Shown: positions 33,820-44,720, counted from the first letter of the stretch. The stretch is 64,000 nucleotides of DNA from Myotis daubentonii (GCF_963259705.1 NC_081849.1:61910093-61974092), one strand, 5' to 3'. Notes: generated by a model not told the origin, from the sequence alone. Made by a program: numbers and translations.

Positions 33820-34279
33820 TATTTCCAGGCATGGCCACTTGACATATTGGTCCATGGGCTGAAGACCACCACCTTGTCCCTTTCCATCACATTTCAAAGA
33901 ATATTGACTCCTCATACTTTCAGTATCAGATTTTTCCCTTTGAGATTTAGACCAAAAGTGAACGGTTTTGAAAGACATTTTCTAGCCTTCTTGCCTAGAT
34001 ATGAATTGTTTTTGTAATATAATATTGGGAAAGTCAAGGCAATCTAATCGTCCAGAAAACCTCAGACTTGAGATATGAACAAAAAACTTACTGCCTGGCA
34101 ATGGAATTACTCAGTTAGGAGTTCAGAGCAGAGCCCCATTTTTCTAGCTTCTTCTTCTCATGTTCAAGGTTGTTTTGTTTTTGTGTGTGTGTGTTTTGTC
34201 ATGTCTAGGTAAGAAATGAGAATAGATATGTAGAAAACATGGGAAATAAGTTCCCACTCCTCCAGGAAAGGTATTTTTG

Positions 34280-34500
34280 CAGCAAATAAATCAATAATAA
34301 CATACAACACTTTTGATTACCTATTAAGTGCCAAACACCATTCTAGGTGCTTTAATCCCCACAACAATCCTGGAAGACATACATTATTTCTCCATTTCCT
34401 AGCTGAGGAACCTCAGGTTTTGAGAAGTAACACACACAGCATTTCACAGCTAGTGAGAAATGGAATCAGGGATCAAATCACGTGGGTTAGATACTATTAT
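34280..34500 (+). repeat. MIR SINE
   Basis: 'ctattaagtgccaaacacca' and 'tttcacagctagtgagaaat' follow the MIR consensus order. Confidence 0.8.
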
Positions 34501-34809
34501 GCTACTTTACCTCTTAAAAGTTAAAACAACAAAATAACTTTTTTACAAAGTTTTGCCTAAGATCAGGGATGGGTCCAGGTTTTGCAGAGCCTGAAGTTTT
34601 TATAAGTGGGAGGAGAGAGCTTTGAGAAAAAAGAATACAAAAATATCTACTTTTGCAAATGTTACAAAAAGATATGAGCTTATAAATACATTCTGAGGCT
34701 CCTCACTGGGTAGGGACCTCGTAGAAAGCTCACCTCTGTTAGGGGTCCAACATTTCGGGTAACTTTGCCAGGGTAAGAGAGTGAGAAAGGTGCTGATGTG
34801 ATGCAACAG

Positions 34810-35105
34810 GATTTTTTCTTTATTTTTCTATTTCAGTTGACATTCAATATTATTTCGTAGTGGTTAGACAATTACATACTTTACAAAGTGTTCCCCCACC
34901 TGATATTTCTAGTACTCCCTGACCCCGTCCATAGTTATTACACTATTACTGACTATATTCAATTGACTATATTGACTATAAGCTGTACTTTATATCCCCA
35001 TGACGATTTTGTAACTACCAATTTATACTTCTCAGTCCCTTCACCTTTTTTACCTGGTCCCCCAACTCCCTTCCCTTCTGGCAACCATCAGTCTGTTCTC
35101 TGTGT
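34810..35105 (-). mobile_element. L1 3'UTR fragment
   Basis: 'ttcagttgacattcaatatt', 'gttagacaattacatacttt' and 'ggcaaccatcagtctgttct' are L1 3' end text in reverse orientation. Confidence 0.75.
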
Positions 35106-36210
35106 CTATGAGTCACAACAGAACATTTGGATAGCACTCTCCCACCCCAAACAAATGCTGCTGGGAATGAGAATGCATTGGTCAGAGCCCTCAACACAGG
35201 ATGGTGCTCTTGGGAGGAATGGAAGTGAGAACTTGTCTCTTTCCCTCCCAAGTTCAAATGAATCACAACTGTTCGATGGACTTAAATTAGGCGACAGAAA
35301 AGAACAACAAGATCCCTAGAAGATGATTTACCACGAGGACGGGTAGAGATAGGTGAGGCAATCAACTAGGAAACCTGAATCCTGGCCTGGATTCATCAGG
35401 GGCTCTGCCCCCAACACAGCCACCCAGAGGCAGGCAGGGGCCCCAGAGAAGTGAGTGTTGTGAATCGTAAGAGTTTGAAGGTGATAAGGCTTGGTCATAT
35501 ATTATGTAGATCCCATTTGACAACACATTGTGCATTTCTCCTCTGTACTATAAAGAATAATCATAACCTGGGTTAGGATCTGCAATATCCCTGGTGGCAC
35601 AATTAGAGCCATAGCGGTTTGCTCGGCCTGGGTCAGCAGATGACAACCCTGAGGTTCAGCTTCAGCAGTAGTGGCGATAGCGCACATGGTCAGTGGGCAA
35701 AGAGAACCTGGCCTGGCCAGGGCCCGCGTTTCAGGGGGGCAGTGCAGGGAGTGTCTTAGTCAACACTGCATCGGTAGCACATTCTGGAGTTACACCAGCA
35801 GGGCGGCTCTGTGGCATCCTCTAGCCTCAAGGGGGCACACTGAGTTTTGGACTTGCTAAGAAAAAATAATAGCTAGGAGGACAAACATCTGGACATGAAT
35901 CAACACCCCTGGGGCTTCTTGGGGAGTAAAACTCAAAAAAGACCGGACTCCCTGCAGGCATGCAGGCCACACTAAACCGTGTAGTAAAAGAATGTTGGCG
36001 GCTAAGGGTCACATGAGGACATGTTTTTCTAGGTCACTCTGAATACTGTTTTGCCTCTGCTGGATCCTTTTCCTCCCTGAGCTATGAATCAGTAATATGC
36101 TTTTGCTCATTTATACTCTTTTCTTGGAGACCTCATCCTGAGTTTTCAATGCTTACTGGACATTTTTCTCACATCTATTACCTAAAACTCAACTTGCCTA
36201 AAACCTGCCT
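35106..36210. other. No feature seen
   Basis: Mixed-composition sequence; 35500-35850 is GC-richer. Short open frames of about 60 codons on both strands show nothing recognisable. Confidence 0.4.
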
Positions 36211-36214
36211 CAAG

Positions 36215-36395
36215 AAAGAATGCTTACAAATCAATAAGGGGGGAAAATGAAAATAAAAAAAGAACAAAGGACATAAGCAGGCAATTCATCGATGGCCAAT
36301 AAACATATGAACACATGCTCAGCCTCATTAGACATTTTAAAAATAACACTGAAAAATTACCTTTTGCCTGTCTTATTGATCAATGTTTACAAGAC
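36215..36395 (+). mobile_element. L1M fragment
   Basis: 'gatggccaataaacatatga' followed by 'cacatgctcagcctcattag' is diverged L1 ORF2. Confidence 0.8.
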
Positions 36396-36451
36396 CCAGG
36401 GTTCCACTGTCATAATCCAGATCTAAAGCTCTTTTTAAAAATATGATCCCA

Positions 36452-36678
36452 GCCCTGGCCAGTTTGGTTCAGTGGATAGAGCGTTGGCCTGTGGACTGAA
36501 GGGTCCCAGGTTTGATTCCCATCAAGGGCACATGGCCAGGTTTCTTGACTCCATCACCAGTGGGGGGCTTGCAGGAGGGAGACCATTGGTGATTCTCTCT
36601 CATCGTTGATGTTTCTATCTCTCTTCCTCTCCCTTCCTCTCTGAAATCAATAAAATTAAAAATATATATACTAGTGTA
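36452..36678 (+). mobile_element. Ves SINE
   Basis: Flanked by TATGATCCCA at 36442-36451 and 36679-36688. Confidence 0.93.
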
Positions 36679-36688
36679 TATGATCCCA

Positions 36689-36888
36689 GCCCTGGCTGGT
36701 TTGGCTCAGTGGATAGAAGGTTGGCCCACTGACTGAAGGGTCACAGGTTCAATTCTGGTCAAGGGCATGTACCTCAGTTGCATGTGTCTCTCTCTCATCA
36801 ATATTCCTCTCTCTGTGTCTGTCCCCCTCCCTTCCACTCTGTAGAAAATCAGTGGAAAAACATCTTTGAGTGAGGATTAACAACAAAA
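36689..36888 (+). mobile_element. Ves SINE, second copy
   Basis: Begins directly after the right target duplication of the previous copy. It has lost part of its centre and ends with the older-type tail 'gagtgaggattaac'. Confidence 0.88.
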
Positions 36889-36919
36889 AATCTGATATCA
36901 AAGTATCCAAGTTTGTTAC

Positions 36920-37600
36920 CACCTTCTTTTATCCACTGGGAACTCTTCCCTCCAGGTGAATGATCTCAGTTATCTTCACAAAAGGAGCAAATGGAGGTCT
37001 TTTGACATTTAGAAAAGCTAAGAAAACAATATGGGCCTGATATTTATAACTGGAGACCTGTGGTAACTCTAAAGGCCAGGGAAATGTTTTCCTTAAGTTA
37101 CTAATGTAGCCCCAACTGAGGATTGTGCAACTTTTGTCAACTGTACTAAAAACTTCTTTATGCTTTCAGCAAGGCGAGGAGGTGAATTGCAACACCACCA
37201 CTAATGTACCTTATGCCTTTGGTCACGTCAACTTGCCTGCAGGATTGTCTCTAATATATGGAAGGACTGTTTATTCCTGTGTTCCAGCAAACAGTTCCAG
37301 GGGACCATGCTCTCTAGAAGACTGATGGGCTCCAAGGGAGCTTCCCATGCACCTGATTGTAACAGTGATTTGCTCCTTTCTTGCCCCGCTGAATATATTT
37401 TTATGTGTAATGCCAGTCATGGTAACCTCATTGAATACAGAAATAAGTAGATCAGCTCGCACTGTGGTAAAGGCTTTGAATGCCAACTCTCTAGCCTTTA
37501 GTGCCATCAGTATCAGTCAAGAAGTAGGACAAGTTAGGGAAGTGTTAATAGAAAATCAGGCAGCTATAGACTGCCTCCTTTTAGCACATTGCGGACCAGT
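36920..37600 (+). pseudogene. Endogenous retrovirus env remnant, SU and N-terminal TM part
   Basis: Old retroviral envelope gene, recognisable but inactive. Cysteine-rich surface-subunit sequence lies at about 37120-37420. It is followed by the heptad-rich region of the transmembrane subunit, with an 'ENQAAIDCLLLAH' segment near 37550-37590 that resembles the immunosuppressive-domain region of gamma-type Env proteins. At least two frameshifts and several stops break it (a stop at 37323-37325, another in the alternative frame near 37448). It is cut on the right by the piggyBac element and continues at about 39090. The 5' end of the provirus is missing or unrecognisable. Confidence 0.72.
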
Positions 37601-37743
37601 AGTTTTATTGCTAGCTTTACCCAGTGGCCAGATAAGTTTCTAGTGAATGAGTACAAAAAAACATTTTTCATAAATGTTAAAGTCACACTTTAAAATTAAA
37701 TACCCGTTGCATTTTGAAGTTATTTATTGCATGTTCTTACAAG

Positions 37744-38866
37744 CTAATATCTTTTTAAAGTATGATACTTTGTAAAACACTGTGTAATATGAAGTGGAAC
37801 TAAACAAAGCTGGCAAATGTAATGCATTTCTCTTCTCTTACCATTACTTTTGCATACTTTGCAAACTTTAGTAGGATATTTCTTTTTATGTAAAGTTTCT
37901 GCAATTGAAACGCTATTGTAATAGTTATCTTGGTATATGTGATGCCCTAATTCCAGATACAGCAGAAGTAGTGAAGAATAGAGTCATTCAATTTTTTTCC
38001 TTCACCTGTGTTAATTTCCATATTGCAAATATACCCAGTCTTGCTCTCACATACCATTCTTACAAGTCAACCATATTTAATAATTTTAGCTGGGTTGTAA
38101 GTTTGAAATAGAAGACGTCCCCTCCAGGGAATCATGCCTTCATCTAATGATAATTCTCACGTAGGTTTGTATATTGTTTGAAATTTACTAATAAAATGGT
38201 CGAGTACCGATTGAGTTTTAAATAGCCTGGATGAATATTTAGTCATGTTTGCATTGTCACTGAAATGCCAATAAGTCCATATTTGTTCAAAACGATTTCG
38301 ACTGATTATCTGAGGAAATAATGGAACAGTTAGAACTGGATTTGTAGACCAATATTCTTTCCAAGTATCCTTTAGAGTACACCCCATTAGCAGTATAAGT
38401 CCTAAAAAAAATTTCATATCTGTTGGAGTAACAGGAGACCACTTTATTGCTTTCGAAATTTTGTGCTTTCCCAAATTTTGGTTATAATATATGTTCGATT
38501 GATGACAAAATAGTTCAAACAGATCGCCATCAAAAATCAAGTTGGTGACTTCAATGATGTTCTTAGAATCAGATGGTATAACTGTAATGCCAGAATTACC
38601 TTCAAATTTTTCCAAATTGTGTTGAAAGTCCTCTTTTGACCAATCATTATCTTGGCAAACCAAAAACGCAAATTACACTCAGAATCAGGTGTGGAATTGT
38701 TCAAATTTTCAGGTTCAGAATCACTTGAAATTACTATTTTTCACCTTTTTGAAGGAATAACTATACCACTGCCACTGTCAAAGCTTTCATCCCTTTCACT
38801 TGGAATATCTGATAAATTGTCAGCAAATATGTCCAGAATTTTATCATGTTCTTCATCACTATCCAT
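37744..38866 (-). pseudogene. piggyBac transposase, internally deleted
   Basis: Relic of a cut-and-paste transposase of the piggyBac family (DDE/D type, TTAA-targeting). On the minus strand the ATG is at 38866 with an acidic N-terminus. A TGA and a frameshift follow before the long open part (38663-38157), whose 'YYNQNLGKHKISKAIKW' and 'MKFFLGLILLMGC' are typical. Beyond, with stops, lie 'LDEGMIPWRGR' (about 38147, first catalytic Asp region) and 'IYQDNYYNSV' (about 37939, second). Sequence then jumps to the C-terminal cysteine-rich domain (37760-37875), ending at TAG 37744. A stretch carrying the rest of the catalytic domain is missing. Confidence 0.92.
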
Positions 38867-39026
38867 GGTTACTGAGCACTTTAAAAATATCAAATTGATA
38901 TAAAAAAACAGTTATTTTTTATTACTAACGACAAGAGACTAATCACTTTTAATTCCTTTTGTAATTTTTAACTTCAGCGAACGCACGTTCCGTTACACTG
39001 TTTCTCTCTAAATGACAATGAACAGC

Positions 39027-39083
39027 CGAGAATTCTCGTGATTGGCCACAAGCCTTAGAACAAAACCACGAGAATTCTCGTGG
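39027..39083. promoter_or_regulatory. Paired GAGAATTCTC palindromes at the piggyBac end
   Basis: CGAGAATTCTCG (39027-39038) and the 18-bp perfect palindrome CCACGAGAATTCTCGTGG (39066-39083), spaced about 40 bp, upstream of the transposase start. They are placed like transposase-binding subterminal repeats; the function is inferred. Confidence 0.5.
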
Positions 39084-39094
39084 TCCGTCCACAA

Positions 39095-39400
39095 AATCAC
39101 CGATGTGAAGAATTTAAAGGCCTCTGCTGTTTCAACCTGACTGATAATTCACAGCTCAAAGAGCATAAGGTAAAGCAAGTAAATGAAGTAGTGTCCAAGA
39201 TAAAACAAAGAGAGGGATCCTTTGTTTTTGATTTGTTTGGATTTGGTTAGTTTCAAACTAACCTGCGGGCTGCCTAGTGTTACTGGTCTTAGAGAGGCAT
39301 TTGTTTTCATTCTTTTCATCTTTTTCAGAATCATAGCTTGTTGTTGTTGCATACAATGTGCTCCCTCAAGTGTATTCCCAAATCCCCTACAAGACTCTAA
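39095..39400 (+). pseudogene. Endogenous retrovirus env remnant, C-terminal TM part
   Basis: Continuation of the env at 36920-37600. A CX6CC motif spans 39104-39130, a heptad-rich segment follows, then a hydrophobic membrane anchor and a cysteine cluster (about 39300-39360). Stops near 39249 and frame changes make it non-coding. Its cytoplasmic tail is interrupted at 39403 by a hAT element. Confidence 0.75.
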
Positions 39401-39402
39401 TG

Positions 39403-39714
39403 CAGTGGTTCTCAACCTTGGCTGCACATTAGAACCACCTGGGAATCTTTTTTAAAATCCTGATTTCTGGGCCTCATCCTCCGGAAATTCTGTTTCTTTG
39501 TTATGGGGTGGGGCCACAAGGGCAGCAGCAGGCAAGCAAGCTACCAAGGACAGGGGTGTAAGAGTGAGCACCTCCAGCCAACCCAGAACCTCTTGGGTGG
39601 GGCCACAACATTAGTAACAAACAAACAGAATTTCTGGAGGATGAGGCCCAGAAATCAGGATTTTAAAAAGATTCCCAGGTGCTTCTAATGTGCCGCCAAG
39701 GTTGAGAACCACTG
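39403..39714 (+). mobile_element. Foldback hAT (MER5-like) with long inverted repeats
   Basis: 312 bp with about 100-bp inverted arms (39403-39505 and 39615-39714), ends CAGTGGTTCTCAACC / GGTTGAGAACCACTG, and a perfect 8-bp duplication CTCTAATG at 39395-39402 and 39715-39722. The arms match MER5-type wording ('ggctgcacattagaaccacc'). Confidence 0.93.
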
Positions 39715-39833
39715 CTCTAATGCTAAGATGCATGCTCAACAGCAAAATGATTACTTCCATATGGAACTAACCTTATTTTTTTTTCCCGAGTGAAACTAAT
39801 CTCGTCGAAATAAGATAGACTAACAGTGGGGAA

Positions 39834-40387
39834 TGATGGGGAAATCAAGAAGTTAAAAATGTTTCGTTTTAGTTATATATAGTTAATAGTCTTGGTAATA
39901 GACGACTATTGTTTCAGGGACTGAAATGTATGACTGGACCTACCCCGCCTTCAGGAGACACACAAGCAATTCGACCTTTGTGTCCCAGGAGGACTGCAAG
40001 AGACCAAGACAGTATCTGAACCATTGTGCTCCAGGGAGAGAATGTCAGCCTCCCAGGAAGCAGGTAAAGAGCTACCCCGTGGGTAGATGAAGGGATGCTT
40101 GGAAAATGACCCGGCTGCAGCTTTATCTGATTAAACCTTTTCCCTGAAACCCAGACCCTTTACCTACTTTCTCCTGAACTTCAAACCCTTTACCTACACT
40201 TTTCTCCTCCTTATAAAAAAGGTCAGCTTGAGATGAGATGTAAGACGGTCTTTTAGGGTACGTAACACACCGTCTTCCAGATCGCCAGCCATGTGAATTA
40301 AAGCCCCCGTAAAAACTCAATCCTTGTCTCTACTTACTGGTTCTGGTAGTGACAGGCAGCACGAACGCCAACTTTTCCAGTTTCACA
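39834..40387 (+). mobile_element. ERV 3' LTR
   Basis: Lies downstream of the env remnant in the same orientation. It has a purine-rich lead-in (39826-39833), TATA-like 'cttataaaaaagg' at about 40210, a polyadenylation signal ATTAAA at 40298-40303 and an end in 'gtttcaca'. Left and right borders are inferred from TG...CA and not confirmed by a target duplication. Confidence 0.55.
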
Positions 40388-40739
40388 AGGAGGTAAGAAA
40401 GGGACAGCATGTTCATAGCAATTTTTTTTGATAACAGAAAAAAATCTAAACAACTTAAATGTCTTCTAGTAGGAAATGGATGAGTAAATAATTCCGTGTA
40501 ATAAGCCTTTAGCTTGCAGCCAAGTGATACTTGTTGAGCGCCTACAAGAGGCCAATCTCTGACAGTGCAGGGAAGGAAACACCAGCCCTGTTCCTATGTT
40601 GATGACACTAATGGGAGATACTTTAATGCATTCCACCGCCCAATTATCCAAAAAAGATCATCTCGCCACGTAATATAAATTTGTAAAAAAAAAAAAAAAT
40701 CTGTCATGGACAAAGGGAAGAGGACGCACCACTTTTGGC

Positions 40740-41910
40740 CAGCGGGAAGTCAAAGCTCGCCCCGCTCCGGCCGGGACCGAGGCCACCGGGAACGCCGGGC
40801 ATTGCCTGCTCCCAGCCGGCCGCGCGCCGCTGTAAGGCAGGCCCCGCCCCCTGCTCCTTCATAGGGCCCCGCCCCTCCGCGCACCGCGCATGCTCCCCGC
40901 GCGCTCTCGCTCTCCCTGGGATGCGGCCGATCCCGCGGCGCAGCCTCCCCGGCGTCTCCTGAGGGGGACCCCCAGGCCTCGCAGCCCTGCAGTGGCCGCG
41001 CCTCCACCGCCCGCGCGCTGCCGCCGCAGTCCGAGCCGTGGTGCTCGGTGTAAACAGCTTCCCCCGCGCGCCCCGAGCTGCCACCCCTCGGCCGGCCCGG
41101 CGAGCCCGGGCGTGCACCGAGCTGACGGAGGATGGCCACCTCCGTGGTGGAGAAAAGCTGCAAGAAGAAGACGGAGAAGAAGCTTGCTGCTCGAGAAGAA
41201 GCGAAATTGTTGGCGGGCTTCATGGGTGTCATGAATAACATGCGGAAACAGGTACCGCCTGTGTGGGAGTGGCGGATGGCGGGACGGGGCGGGGGGGTGG
41301 CGCGGTCCGGACTCTGGCCCCTTGCTGCCTGGGCCGAAATGCGCGCGCCCTGTGGACCCAGCCCCTCTTCTTCCTCCGTCCTCGCCCTTCCTCCCATTTC
41401 CACGCCAGCCAGCTGCTGTTAGGAGAGGGTCGCTTTCAGTGCCTCCTCGACTATCGATGCCCGGACTCCCAGGTCAGATCCTGGGAGCCTCCCCGGGCTG
41501 GCATTCGGCGCCGGTGTCGGTGGTGTGGCGGCTCTGCCCTAGGCATGGCCTTGGGAGGCGAGGCGCCACCCCTCCACCGGCGAGCGGTGTAAGCGTGGTG
41601 TCAGGTGTCAGGAGATCGGGTGCGAAGGAGCCCAGTGGCACGGCCCACCCAGAAGCCCCCGCCGCGGGGAGAGAAGCATGGCGGGGCCTGAAATCTAGCT
41701 CCTCTCGCATGAGCATCCCCGCCCCCTTCCGAGGTTGCGGCCCCCTCCCGTGCATGTTAATTTCGAGCCGAGACAGCCTTCGATCGACGCCGTGCCGCTG
41801 CCTTTGGAGGGCCCCGTGCGCCTCTGCTGCGCGGACGGGCTCTTTGTTCTGTCTGGGGTAGGAGGCGCCTTCGTGCAGGGCTTCACGCGACGGCGAAAGG
41901 TGGGTTATGA
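40740..41910 (+). promoter_or_regulatory. KLHL7: CpG island and promoter of KLHL7
   Basis: About 1.2 kb of very GC- and CpG-rich DNA around the first coding exon, in sharp contrast to the AT-rich flanks. GC boxes ('ccccgcccc') sit at about 40845-40880 and an NRF1-like 'gcgcatgc' at about 40886. No TATA box is apparent, so a dispersed housekeeping-type start is expected, probably at 40900-41080. Several long open frames in it on both strands (up to 217 codons) reflect GC content, not genes. Confidence 0.88.
41132..41251 (+). CDS. KLHL7: KLHL7 coding exon 1 (residues 1-40)
   Basis: KLHL7 is the BTB-BACK-Kelch substrate adaptor of a Cullin-3 ubiquitin ligase; variants cause retinitis pigmentosa 42 and Crisponi/cold-induced-sweating-like disease in humans. 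This exon gives the lysine-rich N-terminal tail, starting MATSVVEKSCKKKTEKK and ending in MNNMRKQ just before the BTB domain. The ATG at 41132 sits in a good context (gaggATGg). The exon ends in phase 0 with CAG|GTACCG. It differs from the human N-terminus, as I remember it, at only a few residues. Intron 1 runs to 55560 (about 14.3 kb). An alternative upstream first exon cannot be excluded. Confidence 0.95.
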
Positions 41911-41929
41911 AAAGAACCGATTTTAATAC

Positions 41930-43535
41930 GCCAGCGGATGTCGGCTAGAGTTTTGTGTGTGTGTTTTTAATTCCATAACATCTTATACCAATAGAGCATT
42001 AAAAAAGTCACTTGGTTACTTTTTTGATTCTGTAAACTTGATAGAAAATAGGAGTCGAAGGAGACTTGTAAGCATGTTTCGGTTTTGTGACCCTGGCCCA
42101 GTTTTTCAAAACGACAAAAGCAGGTTGTCGGAGTACCTGCCAGACCTGGTTTGCTTATCTAGTGGTTCTGATGGGAATGGGGATGACCGTAGAGGAATTT
42201 AAGATCCTTATGAAGATATTTAGCTTTGGCTTCTTTAAGGGAATTCTGGCCGATGGGATCTTGTCTTTGTTCATCCGCTCCTGGCTGGCGTGGCGGATGA
42301 ATGCAGGCGATCCTCGGTGGGAATGCCTTTCAATCTTTTCCTAGCCTTTGTGCTGAAAGAGCTGTGAAATGCCTGAATTCAATATTTTGTGTAACTTACT
42401 TTATGTATCTATTTGTGTGTATCCATTCATGTTGCTTTCTTTCATTGTGACCACACCACCATTTTTATGTATAACAGCACCACTGACTTCAAATTTCTGG
42501 TGCATTTAACTACGGTAGTTGGACAAGGTCCACCAGAGCTCCCATTTGTTTTCAGCAACCTTCCCACTCCTTCAGATAATGCATTTTCTTCCGAGGACTG
42601 TAGCATGATAAAGCATTGCCTCATTTCTTGCAGAGACAACGTGCCCGTAGGTTACAGTGTCACATGTTTACTTGAGGAGAGGGGATTGCCTGAGACTGTG
42701 TAATTTAGTTACTTAGGTTTTAAAATGGATTTATATCCATTGTGTAGATTTAGCTTTGGACTATATTAACATCTGTTTACTTACTGTCAAAATAGAAATA
42801 TAGTAACTGAAAAGTCTATTCTGTACTGAGTAGGAAGGGAAAATGGATGCTGGGTGACATTTCTTCTACGGTGGTTAACTGACCTTAATCTGCTGGATCC
42901 TTCTTTTGTCAATGGCTTTGCCTGTAAGTCCAGCAGTTCTCCAATAGTACTTTTCCCAACTTCATGGAATCCTGCCTCTTTTGCATCTAAGATGTGTAGG
43001 TTCGTTTTGCAGTTGATTTACATTGCACTTGTGTTGTTCTATTTAACATCATAACACAAGAGAGACTCACCAAGAATGACTGACAAGGGCAGTTGATAGG
43101 GATTGGCAGGAATAGAAGCTGGTTTGGCCAGAGAAGGAATGTTTGAGTGAGGACCGATTTTATATGTGTCTTTGTTCTTTCATGAATGTTTTTGTGTAAT
43201 GACTATTTTTGCTTACCCTTATGACCTCAGTACTTTGGGAATCAGGATAATGAGTACCTGACTGACAAGGATTCCTCTATGAAACATTTCTGTAAGAAGT
43301 TGAGAACACTGCAATTAGAAAACCTGAATTCCAATCCCTGGGCTACCATTAATTAGTTTTATTATTTTTAGATAATTTGATTTAGGTCATGTCATCTCTC
43401 TGTAACATAGTAGCCAATCTTATACATAGTGATGAAAGGGGGTTCTGCAGAACCAGCAGCTTCAGCTTTTTTTTTTTTTTTTCAACTTCTTATGGAGCCT
43501 TTACCTCCATCACCCTTTCAGTCATTTCCGGCCTT
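41930..43535. other. KLHL7 intron 1, no feature seen
   Basis: Apparently unique intronic sequence downstream of the CpG island. Open frames of 65-96 codons have no recognisable homology. Confidence 0.45.
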
Positions 43536-43539
43536 TTGT

Positions 43540-43765
43540 TTTTAAGTGCATTTTCCAATGAAGTAGAGAATTCACGTAAAAGGATACAAATCATAAAGTG
43601 CAGCTCAATGAATTGTTACCGAGTGACCCCACCACCACCACCAAGAAACATAACATGACTAATACACCAGAGGTCCCTCCTTATGCCCTTCTCAGTCACT
43701 ATCCCCCAAAGGTAACTATTATTCTTCTATCACCATAGATTTTTCTTTTACTTTTTTGAACTTAT
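43540..43765 (-). mobile_element. L1ME-type LINE 3' part, left half
   Basis: 'gtgcagctcaatgaattgtt', 'ccaaaggtaactattattct' and 'tttttgaacttat' are reverse L1M 3' UTR. The sequence resumes at 44190 after an LTR. Confidence 0.85.
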
Positions 43766-44189
43766 TGTTGAGTAAGACCCCCTCCACGTTCTGCGTGGAG
43801 TAGGGTTCGGTATCTGAAAGAGGAGCCGCACAACAAATGAGAGAAAAAGACACGAGATAATTTTGCAATATTGGGGGACTAGGCGGCAAGTCCCGAAGGA
43901 CTTCCTCCATGCTCAGGCCTCACCAAGCTTTTATTGATCTGGGATGCACCCATAGCATAGCCCTTAGGCAGGTGACCCCCTAGTAACAAGCAGACTAGCC
44001 CATCAGCAAGGATTTACATAATAATAAATGGGGGAGTAGTTTCAGCTACCACTGTCTGGACAAACAGAGGTGGCCCCTAGCTCCGACTTTTGGGAGGGCT
44101 TCAAAGGCACCCAGCCTTGGGCGGGGGGGGGGGGGGGGGGGGGGGGCGGTTCTTTATCAGATAGTGAAGGCAATAAACAGTTTCCCACA
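43766..44189 (-). mobile_element. Solo LTR of an endogenous retrovirus, 424 bp
   Basis: Minus strand from TGTGGGAAACTG to GTCTTACTCAACA, with 'aataaaagcttgg' as polyadenylation signal (about 43935). It is flanked by the 5-bp duplication CTTAT (43761-43765, 44190-44194). No internal retroviral genes remain, so this is an LTR-LTR recombination product. A poly(G) run (44124-44152) lies inside. It is inserted in an L1M fragment. Confidence 0.88.
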
Positions 44190-44720
44190 CTTATATAAAT
44201 GGAATCATAAATACTCTTGTCTTAGTTTCTTAAAGACTATGTTTGTGATTTTTATTTATGCTGTTATATATACTAGTAGCTCTAGTTCATCCTCATTCTA
44301 TGTAGTATTCCATTGTATAAAAACACCACAATTTATCCATCCTATCGTTATGGACATCTGGGTCATTTTCAGTTTGGGACTGTTGAGAAGAGCACTACTG
44401 TACTTTGAACATTTTTGTACTTGTCTTTTGATGTGCCCATGTATGCATTTCTGTTGGGAAATACCTAAGAATGGAGTCGTTGATTTATAGATTATGCTGC
44501 ATAAAGCTTTATAGATACTGTCATAGTTTCCAACATTTTACCAGTTCACATTTCTGACAGCTGTGTGTGAGAGAGGCTTTTGCTCTACATCCTTGTCAAT
44601 ACTTAGTATTCTCAGTCTTTATAATGTTAGCAATTCTAGTGTGTGTATAGTGGCATCTTATTTAATTAGGTTGCACACCTTTTCATTTCTTTTCCTAAAT
44701 TTTTGTTTATATTAATTTTC
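44190..44720 (-). mobile_element. L1ME-type LINE, right half
   Basis: Continues 'ataaatggaatcataaatac', then 'tagtattccattgtataaaa' and 'tgttgggaaatacctaagaa' in reverse L1 order. Confidence 0.85.

Larger units (their letters stand above)
37600..39095 (-). mobile_element. piggyBac DNA transposon remnant
   Basis: Whole-element estimate around the transposase relic, inferred from where the retroviral env sequence stops and resumes. TTAA duplications and terminal repeats are not clear. Weakly similar segments 'gcggaccagtag' (near 37595) and 'acggaccacgag' (reverse, near 39080) may be decayed ends. Borders are approximate. Confidence 0.7.

Noticed and set aside
35671..35859. Possible retroviral internal sequence upstream of the env relic
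   Set aside because: The GC-richer block at 35500-35860 gave no recognisable gag or pol motif in any frame, so I did not extend the provirus leftward.
37905..38111. Plus-strand 68-codon open frame
   Set aside because: It is a shadow of the piggyBac transposase relic on the minus strand.
40704..41403. Open frames of 137 and 217 codons antisense to KLHL7 exon 1
   Set aside because: They lie in the CpG island, where stop codons are rare by composition. The encoded peptides are low-complexity Ala/Arg/Gly-rich with no domain.
41322..41861. 179-codon plus-strand open frame after KLHL7 exon 1
   Set aside because: It sits in the first intron inside the CpG island, has no recognisable domain and is not in frame with the known protein.
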